Below, in pieces: positions 7,384 through 14,166 of a stretch of DNA of 20,366 nucleotides. Positions within the stretch are counted from its first letter, which is position 1; the number at the start of each line of letters is the position of its first letter. The notes under the pieces are model-generated. The model made no database searches, was not told the origin of the DNA, and saw only the letters and a program-made list of their open reading frames with translations. The stretch is from JAKAWW01 sp049966775 (GTDB lineage Archaea > Micrarchaeota > Micrarchaeia > Micrarchaeales > Micrarchaeaceae), in the NCBI GenBank assembly GCA_049966775.1, contig JBMFTZ010000014.1, positions 1 to 20,366 on the forward strand, read 5' to 3'. A program made the translations under genes and the position numbers.

Positions 7384-7913
7384 GTGGGGTTGCTCTCTTC
7401 GACTCCATTAAGTTTATTAACGTAGAGAGCAGCGACAAAAAGATACGAAGAAAGCCTGTTAAGATAGCTTATTATGCGCCTATCCCTTTCGAGCGCGCCA
7501 AGCGCTATAACCGAGCGCTCCGCTCTCCTGCATATGGATCTTGCGAGATGCAGGTAGGCCGCTCCTATCGAGCCACCGGGCAGCACAAATTTGTCTATAT
7601 TTATCGCCGAGCCGAGCTCCTCTATGTGTTCTTCAATCTCTTTTACGTCATCTTGTGCTATCCTTCTTTTTGCCTCTGCTTTGGTGGTCGGTGCGGCAAG
7701 TTCGGCGCCTATCACAAAAAGGTTGTTCTGCACCGCCCTCAGTACCCTCGTAATCCTTTCGGTGGTTATGTTTACAATTGCAACGCCCACCGCGCTATTC
7801 AGCTCGTCTATGTCGCCTATCGCTTCTATTATCTTGCTGCTTTTCTTTATCCTGCCAATGCGAACAAGGTTTGTGTAACCAGTGTCACCAAGCCCTGTGT
7901 AAAATTTGCTCAT
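7377..7913 (-). CDS. ATP:cob(I)alamin adenosyltransferase, PduO type
   Basis: The 178-residue protein has the PduO-family motifs: N-terminal ATP loop YTGLGDTGYTNLVRIGR (canonical YTRTGDDGTT), IGDIDELNSAVGVA, FVLPGGSIGAAYLHLARSICRRAER (109-133) and YLNRLSSYLFVAALYVN near the end. The family transfers the adenosyl group of ATP to reduced cobalamin, making coenzyme B12. The ATP loop deviates somewhat (GL for RT, Y for T), but the R-R-A-E-R and NRLS segments are intact. No other cobalamin gene is in the window, so it probably supports a B12-dependent enzyme elsewhere with scavenged corrinoid (inference). The only TATA-like stretch upstream (about 7924-7932) is too close to the ATG for a normal promoter, and the decayed IS200/IS605 element begins 32 bases upstream. 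Confidence 0.9.
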   Translation of the reverse strand: MSKFYTGLGDTGYTNLVRIGRIKKSSKIIEAIGDIDELNSAVGVAIVNITTERITRVLRAVQNNLFVIGAELAAPTTKAEAKRRIAQDDVKEIEEHIEELGSAINIDKFVLPGGSIGAAYLHLARSICRRAERSVIALGALERDRRIISYLNRLSSYLFVAALYVNKLNGVEESNPTY

Positions 7914-7945
7914 GCAACCAATAATATTAAATGTTAGCTAAGAAT

Positions 7946-8434
7946 TTCCCCACTCTTGTTGGGGAATGGATTGGCACAATAACCATATCTTTTCCTGTCA
8001 ATATCTTCTTAGTGGCAGTGCGCAGCAGGATCTGCTACTGCTGGTGTTCTGCCATCGAAGTGTAATCATAAATAGTGAGAACTATAAAAATAAAAACCTG
8101 AGTGAAGATGCCCATGGTCATAGGTACAATGGGCAGCATATTGTCTTCGTTTCGAAATACAGGCTCAAGGCGTTCAAAAACCAAAGACGCAGCGCATAAC
8201 AAAAACTGCAATCTATCAGATTGCCTCGGCAAGCGGCATTGAAATAAAGGAGTTTGCCTTTGGCGATGATTATGCTCATATGCACATGGAAGTGAATATC
8301 CCAAATAGGTTGTCTATCGCACAGGTGGTGCAGATATGAAACGTTACATAAGAAAACAAGATGTATCTGAAAATGTTGGCCAAAAAACATTGTTGTATTA
8401 ATCGAGTGGGAATACCGAAAGTGTAAGCTTTCGG
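7946..8434 (+). mobile_element. Decayed IS200/IS605-type element with both end hairpins
   Basis: A tnpA remnant (8098-8401) is flanked by two perfect 7-bp hairpins. The left is TTCCCCA / TGGGGAA with a 7-base loop (7946-7966); the right is CCGAAAG / CTTTCGG with a 6-base loop (8415-8434). Subterminal hairpins instead of inverted repeats are the hallmark of this family, whose TnpA recognises and cuts single-stranded ends beside them. Exact ends lie some bases outside the hairpins and cannot be fixed from one copy. The element sits between the cobalamin adenosyltransferase gene and tRNA-Val, and accounts for most of the 600-base gap there. Confidence 0.65.
8098..8401 (+). pseudogene. tnpA: Degenerate IS200/IS605 Y1 (HUH) transposase TnpA
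   Basis: Three frame pieces in order match TnpA. First, 8098-~8185 reads SEDAHGHRYNGQHIVFVSKYRLKAFKN, the usual N-terminus, but begins with CTG instead of ATG and runs into a TAA at 8197. Second, ~8184-8339 in another frame reads ITKTAIYQIASASGIEIKEF, then the histidine pair AHMHMEV, then RLSIAQVVQI and a TGA. Third, 8336-8401 reads KRYIRKQDVSENVG, which resembles the helix with the catalytic tyrosine. The stretch normally between VVQI and KRYI is missing, so there is a frameshift, an internal deletion and a lost start. It cannot make active transposase. Confidence 0.68.
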
Positions 8435-8472
8435 AGGGTCCGCTCATGTAAAGATTTATAAGGGTAAAGCCC

Positions 8473-8483
8473 TTAATTTATAA
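8473..8483 (+). promoter_or_regulatory. TATA-like element for tRNA-Val
   Basis: TTAATTTATAA lies 33-43 bases before the first base of the tRNA, compatible with a short 5' leader removed by RNase P. A small 6-bp inverted repeat (TAAGGG / CCCTTA, 8459-8475) overlaps its left edge. Confidence 0.4.
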
Positions 8484-8515
8484 TTGTATAACGGTATTAT
8501 TTGTTGTGTAGTTGC

Positions 8516-8587
8516 GGGCCTGTGGTCGAATGGTAAGACGCCACCTTCACAAGGTGGAGACTAGGAGTCCGATTCTCCTCGGGCCCA
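8516..8587 (+). tRNA. tRNA-Val (anticodon CAC)
   Basis: A full cloverleaf folds: acceptor GGGCCTG with CGGGCCC (one T-G wobble), a 3-bp D stem (GTC/GAC) with GG in the loop, anticodon stem CCACC/GGTGG with loop TTCACAA (CAC at 8548-8550), a 5-base variable loop, T stem AGGAG/CTCCT, and discriminator A. CCA is not encoded. It reads GUG valine codons. No intron is seen. The T loop is TCCGATT, so position 55 is C where T (pseudouridine) is nearly universal. Confidence 0.93.
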
Positions 8588-8598
8588 TCATTGTACAT

Positions 8599-8618
8599 AG
8601 CCGCAATGGTTTGCGGCT
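8599..8618 (+). other. Strong hairpin just downstream of tRNA-Val
   Basis: AGCCGCAA and TTGCGGCT form a perfect 8-bp stem with a TGGT loop, 11 bases after the tRNA 3' end. It could help end or process the tRNA transcript. Archaeal termination usually relies on T-runs, and only a weak ATTTTA follows, so the role is open. Confidence 0.4.
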
Positions 8619-8655
8619 GCTGCAAGAACGAGATTTTACCGAGTAAACGAGAAAG

Positions 8656-8664
8656 CTTATAAAC
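8656..8664 (+). promoter_or_regulatory. TATA-like element for aIF5B gene
   Basis: CTTATAAAC would start transcription near 8684 and leave a leader of about 30 bases. That leader carries a good ribosome site, GGTGG at 8708-8712, 4 bases before the ATG. Confidence 0.45.
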
Positions 8665-8716
8665 CGAGCCTGCGATATTAATCAGCAAGCATAATACGAC
8701 CTTAACCGGTGGTAGC

Positions 8717-10474
8717 ATGATAAGGCAGCCTATCATTTCAGTAATGGGGCACGTCGATCACGGCAAGACGACCCTACTGGACAGGATAAGAAATTCTACC
8801 ATAGCAGCTAAGGAGGCTGGCGGCATAACCCAGCACATTGGGGCAAGCGAAGTGCCCATAGTTGTAGTAGAGAAAATCTGTGGGCCGTTGCTTGAAAGCT
8901 TTGGGGTGAAGATTACGATACCCGGGCTGCTGTTCATAGACACGCCAGGCCACGAGGTGTTCACAAACCTGCGCAAAAGGGGCGGCAGCATTGCTGACAT
9001 AGCGGTGCTTGTCGTGGATATAACAAAAGGCTTCGAACCGCAAACGGTGGAAGCGGTCAACATACTCAAGGAGTACAAAACTCCGTTCATAGTGGCGGCC
9101 AACAAGGCGGATCTTATTACTGGCTGGCACAACACCAAGCTAAATAGCATACAGCAGGCGCTCGAAAAGCAAAGCGAATATGTTGTGAAAGAGCTGCAGA
9201 ACAAGGTATACGCATTTATAGGATCGTTAAGCGCGCTAGGATTCAACAGCGAGCTATATACGAATGTGTCAAGCTTTCAGAAAGAGATAGCAATAGTGCC
9301 GCTGAGCGCAAAGACCGGCGAGGGAATCGCAGAGCTGCTTATGCTTATAACTGGCCTCTCGCAACGGTTTCTTGAGGAGAAGCTCGAAATAGAGGTCAAT
9401 GGCCCGGCAAAGGGCAGCGTGCTCGAGAAGAGAGAGCTTAAGGGCTTGGGCATGACCATAGACGCTATAATATATGACGGCACGCTGAGCACTAACGATT
9501 ACATAGCCTTTGCTACGCCAAGTGGTGTTGCCACCGCAAAGGTCAAGGCACTGCTAAAGCCGAAGCCCATGCAGCAGATGGGAGAGGCAAAGCAGTACGA
9601 ATACGTGGAGCGCGTGAGCGCTGCGGCAGGTGTCAAAATTGGCGGCAACGGGCTCGAAGACGCACTTCCCGGCTCACCCATACTGCAAGTGGTGGAAGGG
9701 CAGGACTATATAAATGAGATAAGCGCGGAAATAAGCGATGTTTTCAATGTGGACAACATCGGCATAGTGCTTAAGGCGGATTCCATAGGGAGCATAGAGG
9801 CGATATCAAGGCTTCTTTCAAGCAGCTCAGTAAAGATAAGCAAGAAAGGCATAGGCAATGTCACGAAGCGCGACATAGCGGACGCGTTCGCAATGAAGTC
9901 GGCAAGCCCGCTAGATGCGCTGGTACTGGCGTTCAACGTGGGCATAGATGAGGACGCGCTTGAGGCGGCGCGCATGAGCAACGTCGGCATAGTGAGCAGC
10001 AACATAATCTACAAGCTCATAGACGACTACAAGGGTTTCGTCGATGCGGCAAAACGCGAGCTTGAAAAGAAGATAGAGGGAAAGCTCGTGCTGCCCGCCG
10101 AAATAGAGGTGTTGCCAAATTCGTGCTTCAGGGCGTCGCATCCTGCCATTTTCGGAATAAGCGTGCTTGGCGGCAGGCTTAGGGCTGGCTACAGGCTCAT
10201 CAATGCATCGGGCATTGCCGTGGGAAAGGTAAAGGAGATGCAGAATGAGGGCACCCCAATAGATATAGCAAAGAAAGGCGACCAGATCGCAATATCCATG
10301 GACGAACCCACATTCGGCAGGCAGGTTAGGGAGGGGCAGGTGCTCTATACCGATATAAGCGAATACGATGCAAACATGCTAAGGAACGACTTTTCTGGAA
10401 TGCTGAGCAGCGAAGAGATTGCGCTGATGGAAAAGATACTTGAGATAAAGTCGCGGCGCAAGCCGGAGCTATAA
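8717..10474 (+). CDS. infB: Translation initiation factor aIF5B (IF2 homologue)
   Basis: This 585-residue GTPase is of normal length for archaeal aIF5B, with no long N-terminal extension. The GTPase motifs are GHVDHGKT (11-18), GGITQHIG (switch I), DTPGHE (75-80), NKAD (129-132) and LSAKTGEG. Domain II includes VLEKRELKGLGMTIDAIIYDGTL. Domain III follows (GIVLKADSIGSIEAISRLL), then domain IV with VLPNSCFRASHPAIFGISVLGGRL. It joins ribosomal subunits and positions the initiator tRNA. The ATG at 8717 has GGTGG just upstream. Its stop overlaps the convergent HTH-CBS gene by 6 bases. No inserted intein is visible, although intein insertion is known at this locus in other archaea. Confidence 0.97.
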   Translation: MIRQPIISVMGHVDHGKTTLLDRIRNSTIAAKEAGGITQHIGASEVPIVVVEKICGPLLESFGVKITIPGLLFIDTPGHEVFTNLRKRGGSIADIAVLVVDITKGFEPQTVEAVNILKEYKTPFIVAANKADLITGWHNTKLNSIQQALEKQSEYVVKELQNKVYAFIGSLSALGFNSELYTNVSSFQKEIAIVPLSAKTGEGIAELLMLITGLSQRFLEEKLEIEVNGPAKGSVLEKRELKGLGMTIDAIIYDGTLSTNDYIAFATPSGVATAKVKALLKPKPMQQMGEAKQYEYVERVSAAAGVKIGGNGLEDALPGSPILQVVEGQDYINEISAEISDVFNVDNIGIVLKADSIGSIEAISRLLSSSSVKISKKGIGNVTKRDIADAFAMKSASPLDALVLAFNVGIDEDALEAARMSNVGIVSSNIIYKLIDDYKGFVDAAKRELEKKIEGKLVLPAEIEVLPNSCFRASHPAIFGISVLGGRLRAGYRLINASGIAVGKVKEMQNEGTPIDIAKKGDQIAISMDEPTFGRQVREGQVLYTDISEYDANMLRNDFSGMLSSEEIALMEKILEIKSRRKPEL

Positions 10475-10990
10475 AAGGTCGTCCGCCGTTATAATGCCAA
10501 GTACAGAGCCGTTTCCCATTACAAGGACAGCCTTTGCTGTCTTAAGTAGCGCTTTGACGCTGCTCACCGGTGTGCCCTTGCTGACTATCGGGAAAGGCTC
10601 GCTCATTACGCTCTCCACCTTGTCGCCTTTCCTCGACCACAGCATGTCGCTCGTGCTTACGCTTCCAACGATGCTCTTGCGGAGCACGACAGGGAATTGC
10701 GACACTGCGTATCTCCTGCTAAGCTCCGCCGCCTTTTCAACCGTATCTGAAGGCCTGAGCAGGATGACCTTGCTTTTCATTACCTCAGCGGCTTTCTGCT
10801 CGCCTCTGTGCTCCCTGCTTTCAAGAACTGCGAATATCGCTATCGCGGTGCCATAGCTGGGCATCACCAGGCCCCGCTCTATCTTCGTGAGCATCGACTG
10901 GCTTATTCCGGCCTCTTTTGCAAGCGCCTTTTGCGTGATCCCGAGCCTTTCCCTTCTTATGCGGATGCCGTTCAAATCAGGAAATTCCAT
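10469..10990 (-). CDS. Transcriptional regulator: Xre-type HTH plus CBS domain pair
   Basis: The 173-residue protein has an Xre/Cro helix-turn-helix at about 7-57 (IRIRRERLGITQKALAKEAGISQSMLTKIERG), then two CBS domains at about 67-120 (VMKSKVILLRPSDTVEKAAEL, SQFPVVLRKSIVGSVSTSDML) and 125-173 (VESVMSEPFPIVSKGTPVSSVKALL, VLGIITADDLL). CBS pairs bind adenosyl ligands such as AMP, ATP or SAM, so this should be a ligand-sensing DNA-binding protein. A TATA-like AGTTAAATAT on this strand at 11011-11020 lies about 25 bases before the ATG, implying a leaderless mRNA. The gene is divergent from the S-adenosylmethionine synthetase gene across 118 bases, which makes that gene a candidate target (inference). 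Confidence 0.9.
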   Translation of the reverse strand: MEFPDLNGIRIRRERLGITQKALAKEAGISQSMLTKIERGLVMPSYGTAIAIFAVLESREHRGEQKAAEVMKSKVILLRPSDTVEKAAELSRRYAVSQFPVVLRKSIVGSVSTSDMLWSRKGDKVESVMSEPFPIVSKGTPVSSVKALLKTAKAVLVMGNGSVLGIITADDLL

Positions 10991-11010
10991 AATAAAAATG
11001 CTGCCTATAC

Positions 11011-11020
11011 ATATTTAACT
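11011..11020 (-). promoter_or_regulatory. TATA-like element for HTH-CBS regulator
   Basis: On the minus strand this reads AGTTAAATAT, centred about 25 bases before the ATG at 10990. That spacing predicts transcription beginning at or within a base or two of the start codon. Confidence 0.5.
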
Positions 11021-11064
11021 ATTGCCCTCTATTTTATTCCTATATGAATATTAAAGGCAGAAGC

Positions 11065-11076
11065 AATTTAATATAT
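11065..11076 (+). promoter_or_regulatory. TATA-like element for S-adenosylmethionine synthetase
   Basis: AATTTAATATAT would direct transcription from about 11098, with a leader near ten bases ahead of the ATG at 11109 containing GTGAT. Confidence 0.5.
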
Positions 11077-11093
11077 GAAAGCAGATACTTTCA
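11076..11093. promoter_or_regulatory. Inverted repeat between TATA and start of the SAM synthetase gene (possible operator)
   Basis: TGAAAG and CTTTCA are separated by CAGATA, exactly between the TATA-like element and the expected transcription start. A repressor bound here would block RNA polymerase. The neighbouring divergent HTH-CBS protein is the obvious candidate, but a 6-bp half-site is short enough to arise by chance. Confidence 0.3.
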
Positions 11094-11108
11094 GCAATAA
11101 GTGATACG

Positions 11109-12308
11109 ATGAGCAGCATAAGCGTGGAACAGCGTCAAGCTCGGCCAGTGGAAAGCCAGGCCATGGAATTTGTAGAGAGAAAGGGAGTGGGTCATCCAGA
11201 CAGCCTGATAGATGGTATTGTGGAAAGCGCCAGTCTGGAGCTTGGCAGAGCTTACAAGGCGCGCGCGGGGTATGTGCTTCACCACAACGTAGACAAGGGT
11301 CTTATAATAGGTGGCAATTCGGAAGTGGGCTTCGGTTATGGCCGGATCACAAAGCCGATAGAGGTGATCATAGCGGGCAGAGCCACAAGCTCTTTTGACG
11401 GCAAGCAGATAGACATAGACGGCATAGCGGTAAAAGCAGCATACGATTATTTAAAGGCGCATACAAGATTTCTTGACCTTGATAACGAAGTCAAGATATA
11501 CCCCAAGATACTGAAAGGTTCTGCAGACTTGAATCATATATTTTCGAGAAGCAGCGGCGTGCCCCTTTCTAACGACACTTCGCTAGGCATCGGGTTTGCC
11601 CCCCTTACCGAAACAGAAAGGCTAACGCTCGAAACCGAAAGATTTCTGAACGGCAAGGCGTACAAAAAGGGGGTTCCCGCTGCCGGCGAGGACATAAAGG
11701 TGATGGGCATACGCGACGGCAATGAGATAACACTTACGGTTGCAATAGCCTTTGTCGCTGGGCTCGTGGGCAGCATTGACCAGTATGCCGGGCTGAAGGA
11801 GCGCATAGCCTTTGATATACAGAAGAGGGCTTCGCGTATAACGGACAAAAGAGTCAGTGTTGTGATCAACAACGGCGACTCTCACAAGGACAACAGTGTT
11901 TACCTGACCAAATCGGGGCTTAGCTGCGAGGCTGGGGATGACGGCTCGGTGGGCAGGGGCAACAGGGTGAACGGGCTGATCACGCCTTTCAGGCACATGA
12001 CCCTCGAAGCTGCGGCTGGCAAGAATCCTGTAAACCACGTGGGCAAGATATATAACATATTCGCCAACAAGCTAGCGAACGATATAGTGCGCGAATACCC
12101 GCAGATAGTAGAATGCTACGTTTCGCTCGTGTCGCAGATCGGCAGACCCATAGATGATCCGAAGGGCCTTTACATAGAAACGCTTGTAGAGAAGGGCTCG
12201 GAATACGACAGCATAAAGTCGAAGGTGGGCGATATTGCAGAAGAGTCTCTTAAGAATATGGGCGAGGTGAGCAGAAGCATCCAGGAAGGCAGGTACGACA
12301 TGTTTTGA
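11109..12308 (+). CDS. mat: S-adenosylmethionine synthetase, archaeal type
   Basis: The 399-residue protein is the archaeal methionine adenosyltransferase, typical in length and unlike the bacterial MetK in sequence. Markers are EFVERKGVGHPDSLIDGIVE near the N-terminus, HHNVDKGLIIGGNSEVGFGYG, VVINNGDSHKDNSVYLT, and the highly conserved EAGDDGSVGRGNRVNGLITP followed by AAAGKNPVNHVGKIYNI. It makes SAM from methionine and ATP for methyltransferases, including the Trm5-type enzyme in this window. The start at 11109 follows GTGAT by 3 bases and fits the TATA spacing. Confidence 0.97.
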   Translation: MSSISVEQRQARPVESQAMEFVERKGVGHPDSLIDGIVESASLELGRAYKARAGYVLHHNVDKGLIIGGNSEVGFGYGRITKPIEVIIAGRATSSFDGKQIDIDGIAVKAAYDYLKAHTRFLDLDNEVKIYPKILKGSADLNHIFSRSSGVPLSNDTSLGIGFAPLTETERLTLETERFLNGKAYKKGVPAAGEDIKVMGIRDGNEITLTVAIAFVAGLVGSIDQYAGLKERIAFDIQKRASRITDKRVSVVINNGDSHKDNSVYLTKSGLSCEAGDDGSVGRGNRVNGLITPFRHMTLEAAAGKNPVNHVGKIYNIFANKLANDIVREYPQIVECYVSLVSQIGRPIDDPKGLYIETLVEKGSEYDSIKSKVGDIAEESLKNMGEVSRSIQEGRYDMF

Positions 12309-12355
12309 AAGCTTAAGGCTTCGCTTCAGTTTAAGTGCGGCTCTACCCTATTTGC

Positions 12356-12378
12356 AAAACGAGAAAAGAAGAAAGAAC
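12356..12378 (-). terminator. Pyrimidine/T-rich tract after tuf-rpsJ
   Basis: On the minus strand the stretch 27-49 bases after the rpsJ stop is almost all T and C with several T-runs (for example TTCTTTCTTCTTTTC). Archaeal RNA polymerase stops at such tracts without needing a hairpin. Confidence 0.4.
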
Positions 12379-12404
12379 AGATCAAGCAGCAAGCAGATGC
12401 GCAT

Positions 12405-12713
12405 TTAGCCCGCAAGCCCTATTTCTATCTGCACAGTATCAGGCACTTTGAGGCGCATTACCTGCCTGAGCGCCGATTCGTCGCCCTCTATGATTATGAG
12501 CCTCTTATGTATGCGCATCTCCCACTTCTCGAATGTGTGGCTGCCGGTGCCGCACGGCGATTTCCTTACAGTTTGTGAGATCTTGTGCGTTGGTAGTGGT
12601 ATCGGACCCCTGGACTTTATGTTAGAGGCCTTTGCTATCTCGCGTATCTGGGCCGCAAGGCTGTCTATGTCTTCGGACTTTGTGCTTACTAGCTTTATTA
12701 TCGCTGAAGTCAT
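12405..12713 (-). CDS. rpsJ: Small ribosomal subunit protein uS10
   Basis: This 102-residue protein is of normal archaeal length, with AIIKLVSTKSEDIDSLAAQIREIA, RGPIPLPTHKISQTVRKSPCGTGSHTFEKWEMRIHKRLIII and PDTVQIEIGL. It sits in the head of the small subunit. The ATG at 12711-12713 has GTGAT upstream, overlapping the tuf stop region. It follows tuf by 13 bases, the conserved archaeal tuf-rpsJ arrangement. Confidence 0.97.
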   Translation of the reverse strand: MTSAIIKLVSTKSEDIDSLAAQIREIAKASNIKSRGPIPLPTHKISQTVRKSPCGTGSHTFEKWEMRIHKRLIIIEGDESALRQVMRLKVPDTVQIEIGLAG

Positions 12714-12726
12714 GATTTATCACTGC

Positions 12727-13998
12727 TCACTGCTGCCTCGGCTTCACGTCCAGTATTACTCCCGCGCCTATAGTTTCGCCCATATCCCTTATGGCGAACC
12801 TGCCTAGCTGCTTGAAGTCGCTATACTTTTCAAGAGCTATAGGCTTTGTTGGCTTTACCTTCACGATCGCGATGTCGTTAGTTTTTATCGTTTCGGGGTT
12901 TTGCTCCACTACTTGGCCTGTTTTTGGATCCTTCTTTTCGAGTATGTCCGTTATTGTGCATGCCACTTGCGCTGTGTGGATATGGAACACGGGCGTATAA
13001 CCCCTTGCAATCACGTTCGGGTGGTGCAGTATAACAACCTGCGCAGTGAATTCTTCGGCTACGGTTGGCGGGTTGCTCGTGGGTCCCACCACATCGCCCC
13101 TCTTAATGTCCTTCTTGTCTACGCCCTTTATGTTGAAGCCTATGTTGTCCCCGGGCTCAGCCTTCTGGAGCGGCTGGTGGTGCATCTCTATGCTCTTCAC
13201 ATCCGTCTTCACGCCGCTGGGCATTATTACTATGGGATCGCCCACCTTCAGCACGCCGGTTTCTACTCTGCCTACAGGCACTGTGCCGAAGCCGGGTATG
13301 CTAAACACGTCTTGTATCGGCAGCCTTAGCGGAAGGTTTGTGGGCTTTTCCGGTACCTTAAGCGTGTCAAGCGATTCAAGCAGTGTTGGACCAGTGTACC
13401 ACGACATCTTGTCCGGCTTTGTTTTCACGTTGCTGCCCTCAAGCGCGGAATACGGCACGAACAGCATCGAGTCGACCTTGAAGCCAAGCACCTTTAGCAG
13501 ATCTGAAACTTCCTTCTTTACCGCCTCGTATTTCTGCTGCTCGAAGTTTATCTTGTCTATCTTATTTATCCCTACAATAAGCTGGCCTATGCCGAGAACG
13601 CTTGCAAGTATCGCGTGCTCCCTCGTCTGGGGCTTCACCCCTTCGTCGGCTGCGACAACAAGCACAGCGGCATCGGCCTGGCTTGCGCCAGTAATCATGT
13701 TCTTGACAAAGTCCCTGTGGCCCGGTGCATCTATAATTGTAAAATAATATTTAGGCGTCTGGAATTCCCTGTGTGCTATGTCTATTGTGATACCCCTCTC
13801 TCGCTCCTCTTTAAGCTGGTCCATTACAAAAGCGAATTCGAATGTTGGCCTGTTGAATTGCTGTGTCAGCTCTTTGTATTTGTCGATATCCCTCTGTGTT
13901 ATGGCGCCGCTTTCAAAAAGCAGCCTGCCTACTGTTGTTGACTTTCCATGGTCAACGTGTCCTATAAAGATCAGGTTCATATGTGGTTTCTCTGTCAT
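12727..13998 (-). CDS. tuf: Translation elongation factor aEF1A
   Basis: The 423-residue GTPase carries GHVDHGKS (13-20), the switch I region with ERERGITIDIA, DAPGHRDF (90-97), NKID (145-148) and SALEGSN, then beta-barrel domains II (RLPIQDVFSIPGFGTVPVGRVETG) and III (HHPNVIARGYTPVFHIHTAQV, GRFAIRDMGETIGAGVI). It delivers aminoacyl-tRNA to the ribosome. The ATG at 13996-13998 has GGTGAA 4 bases upstream. The nearest good TATA is about 85 bases upstream, so unlike many genes here it should have a leader of roughly 60 bases. The mobile element at 14147-15435 begins 148 bases upstream. Confidence 0.98.
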   Translation of the reverse strand: MTEKPHMNLIFIGHVDHGKSTTVGRLLFESGAITQRDIDKYKELTQQFNRPTFEFAFVMDQLKEERERGITIDIAHREFQTPKYYFTIIDAPGHRDFVKNMITGASQADAAVLVVAADEGVKPQTREHAILASVLGIGQLIVGINKIDKINFEQQKYEAVKKEVSDLLKVLGFKVDSMLFVPYSALEGSNVKTKPDKMSWYTGPTLLESLDTLKVPEKPTNLPLRLPIQDVFSIPGFGTVPVGRVETGVLKVGDPIVIMPSGVKTDVKSIEMHHQPLQKAEPGDNIGFNIKGVDKKDIKRGDVVGPTSNPPTVAEEFTAQVVILHHPNVIARGYTPVFHIHTAQVACTITDILEKKDPKTGQVVEQNPETIKTNDIAIVKVKPTKPIALEKYSDFKQLGRFAIRDMGETIGAGVILDVKPRQQ

Positions 13999-14081
13999 TT
14001 AGTTCACCGTCGGCATATTAGCATAGACATTAACACTGCCTTGTTCCGCTCCCTCACAGAGGAAAGAAAGGCACGCTTATG

Positions 14082-14092
14082 CCTTAAATAGC
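14082..14092 (-). promoter_or_regulatory. Probable TATA element for tuf-rpsJ
   Basis: On the minus strand this reads GCTATTTAAGG and would start transcription near 14060. A nearer alternative, CTAATATG around 14016-14024, would give an almost leaderless mRNA but would make the GGTGAA ribosome site unnecessary. Confidence 0.35.
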
Positions 14093-14146
14093 TAAGTAAT
14101 GCTTAATATTATTCCTTATATAAGATATAAAAATCTATCGTAAAAG

Positions 14147-14166
14147 GGGAGTTTGAGACAAAAGTC
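14147..14166 (+). repeat. Left terminal inverted repeat of the insertion sequence
   Basis: GGGAGTTTGAGACAAAAGTC matches the reverse complement of 15416-15435 at 19 of 20 positions (A for G at position 10). Confidence 0.88.

Noticed and set aside
8459..8475. Small inverted repeat TAAGGG / CCCTTA before tRNA-Val
   Set aside because: Only 6 bp and overlapping AT-rich promoter sequence; too weak to call an operator.
13046..13747. 233-codon open frame on the plus strand within tuf
   Set aside because: Opposite-strand shadow of a highly conserved gene; Ser/Thr/Pro-rich product without any motif.
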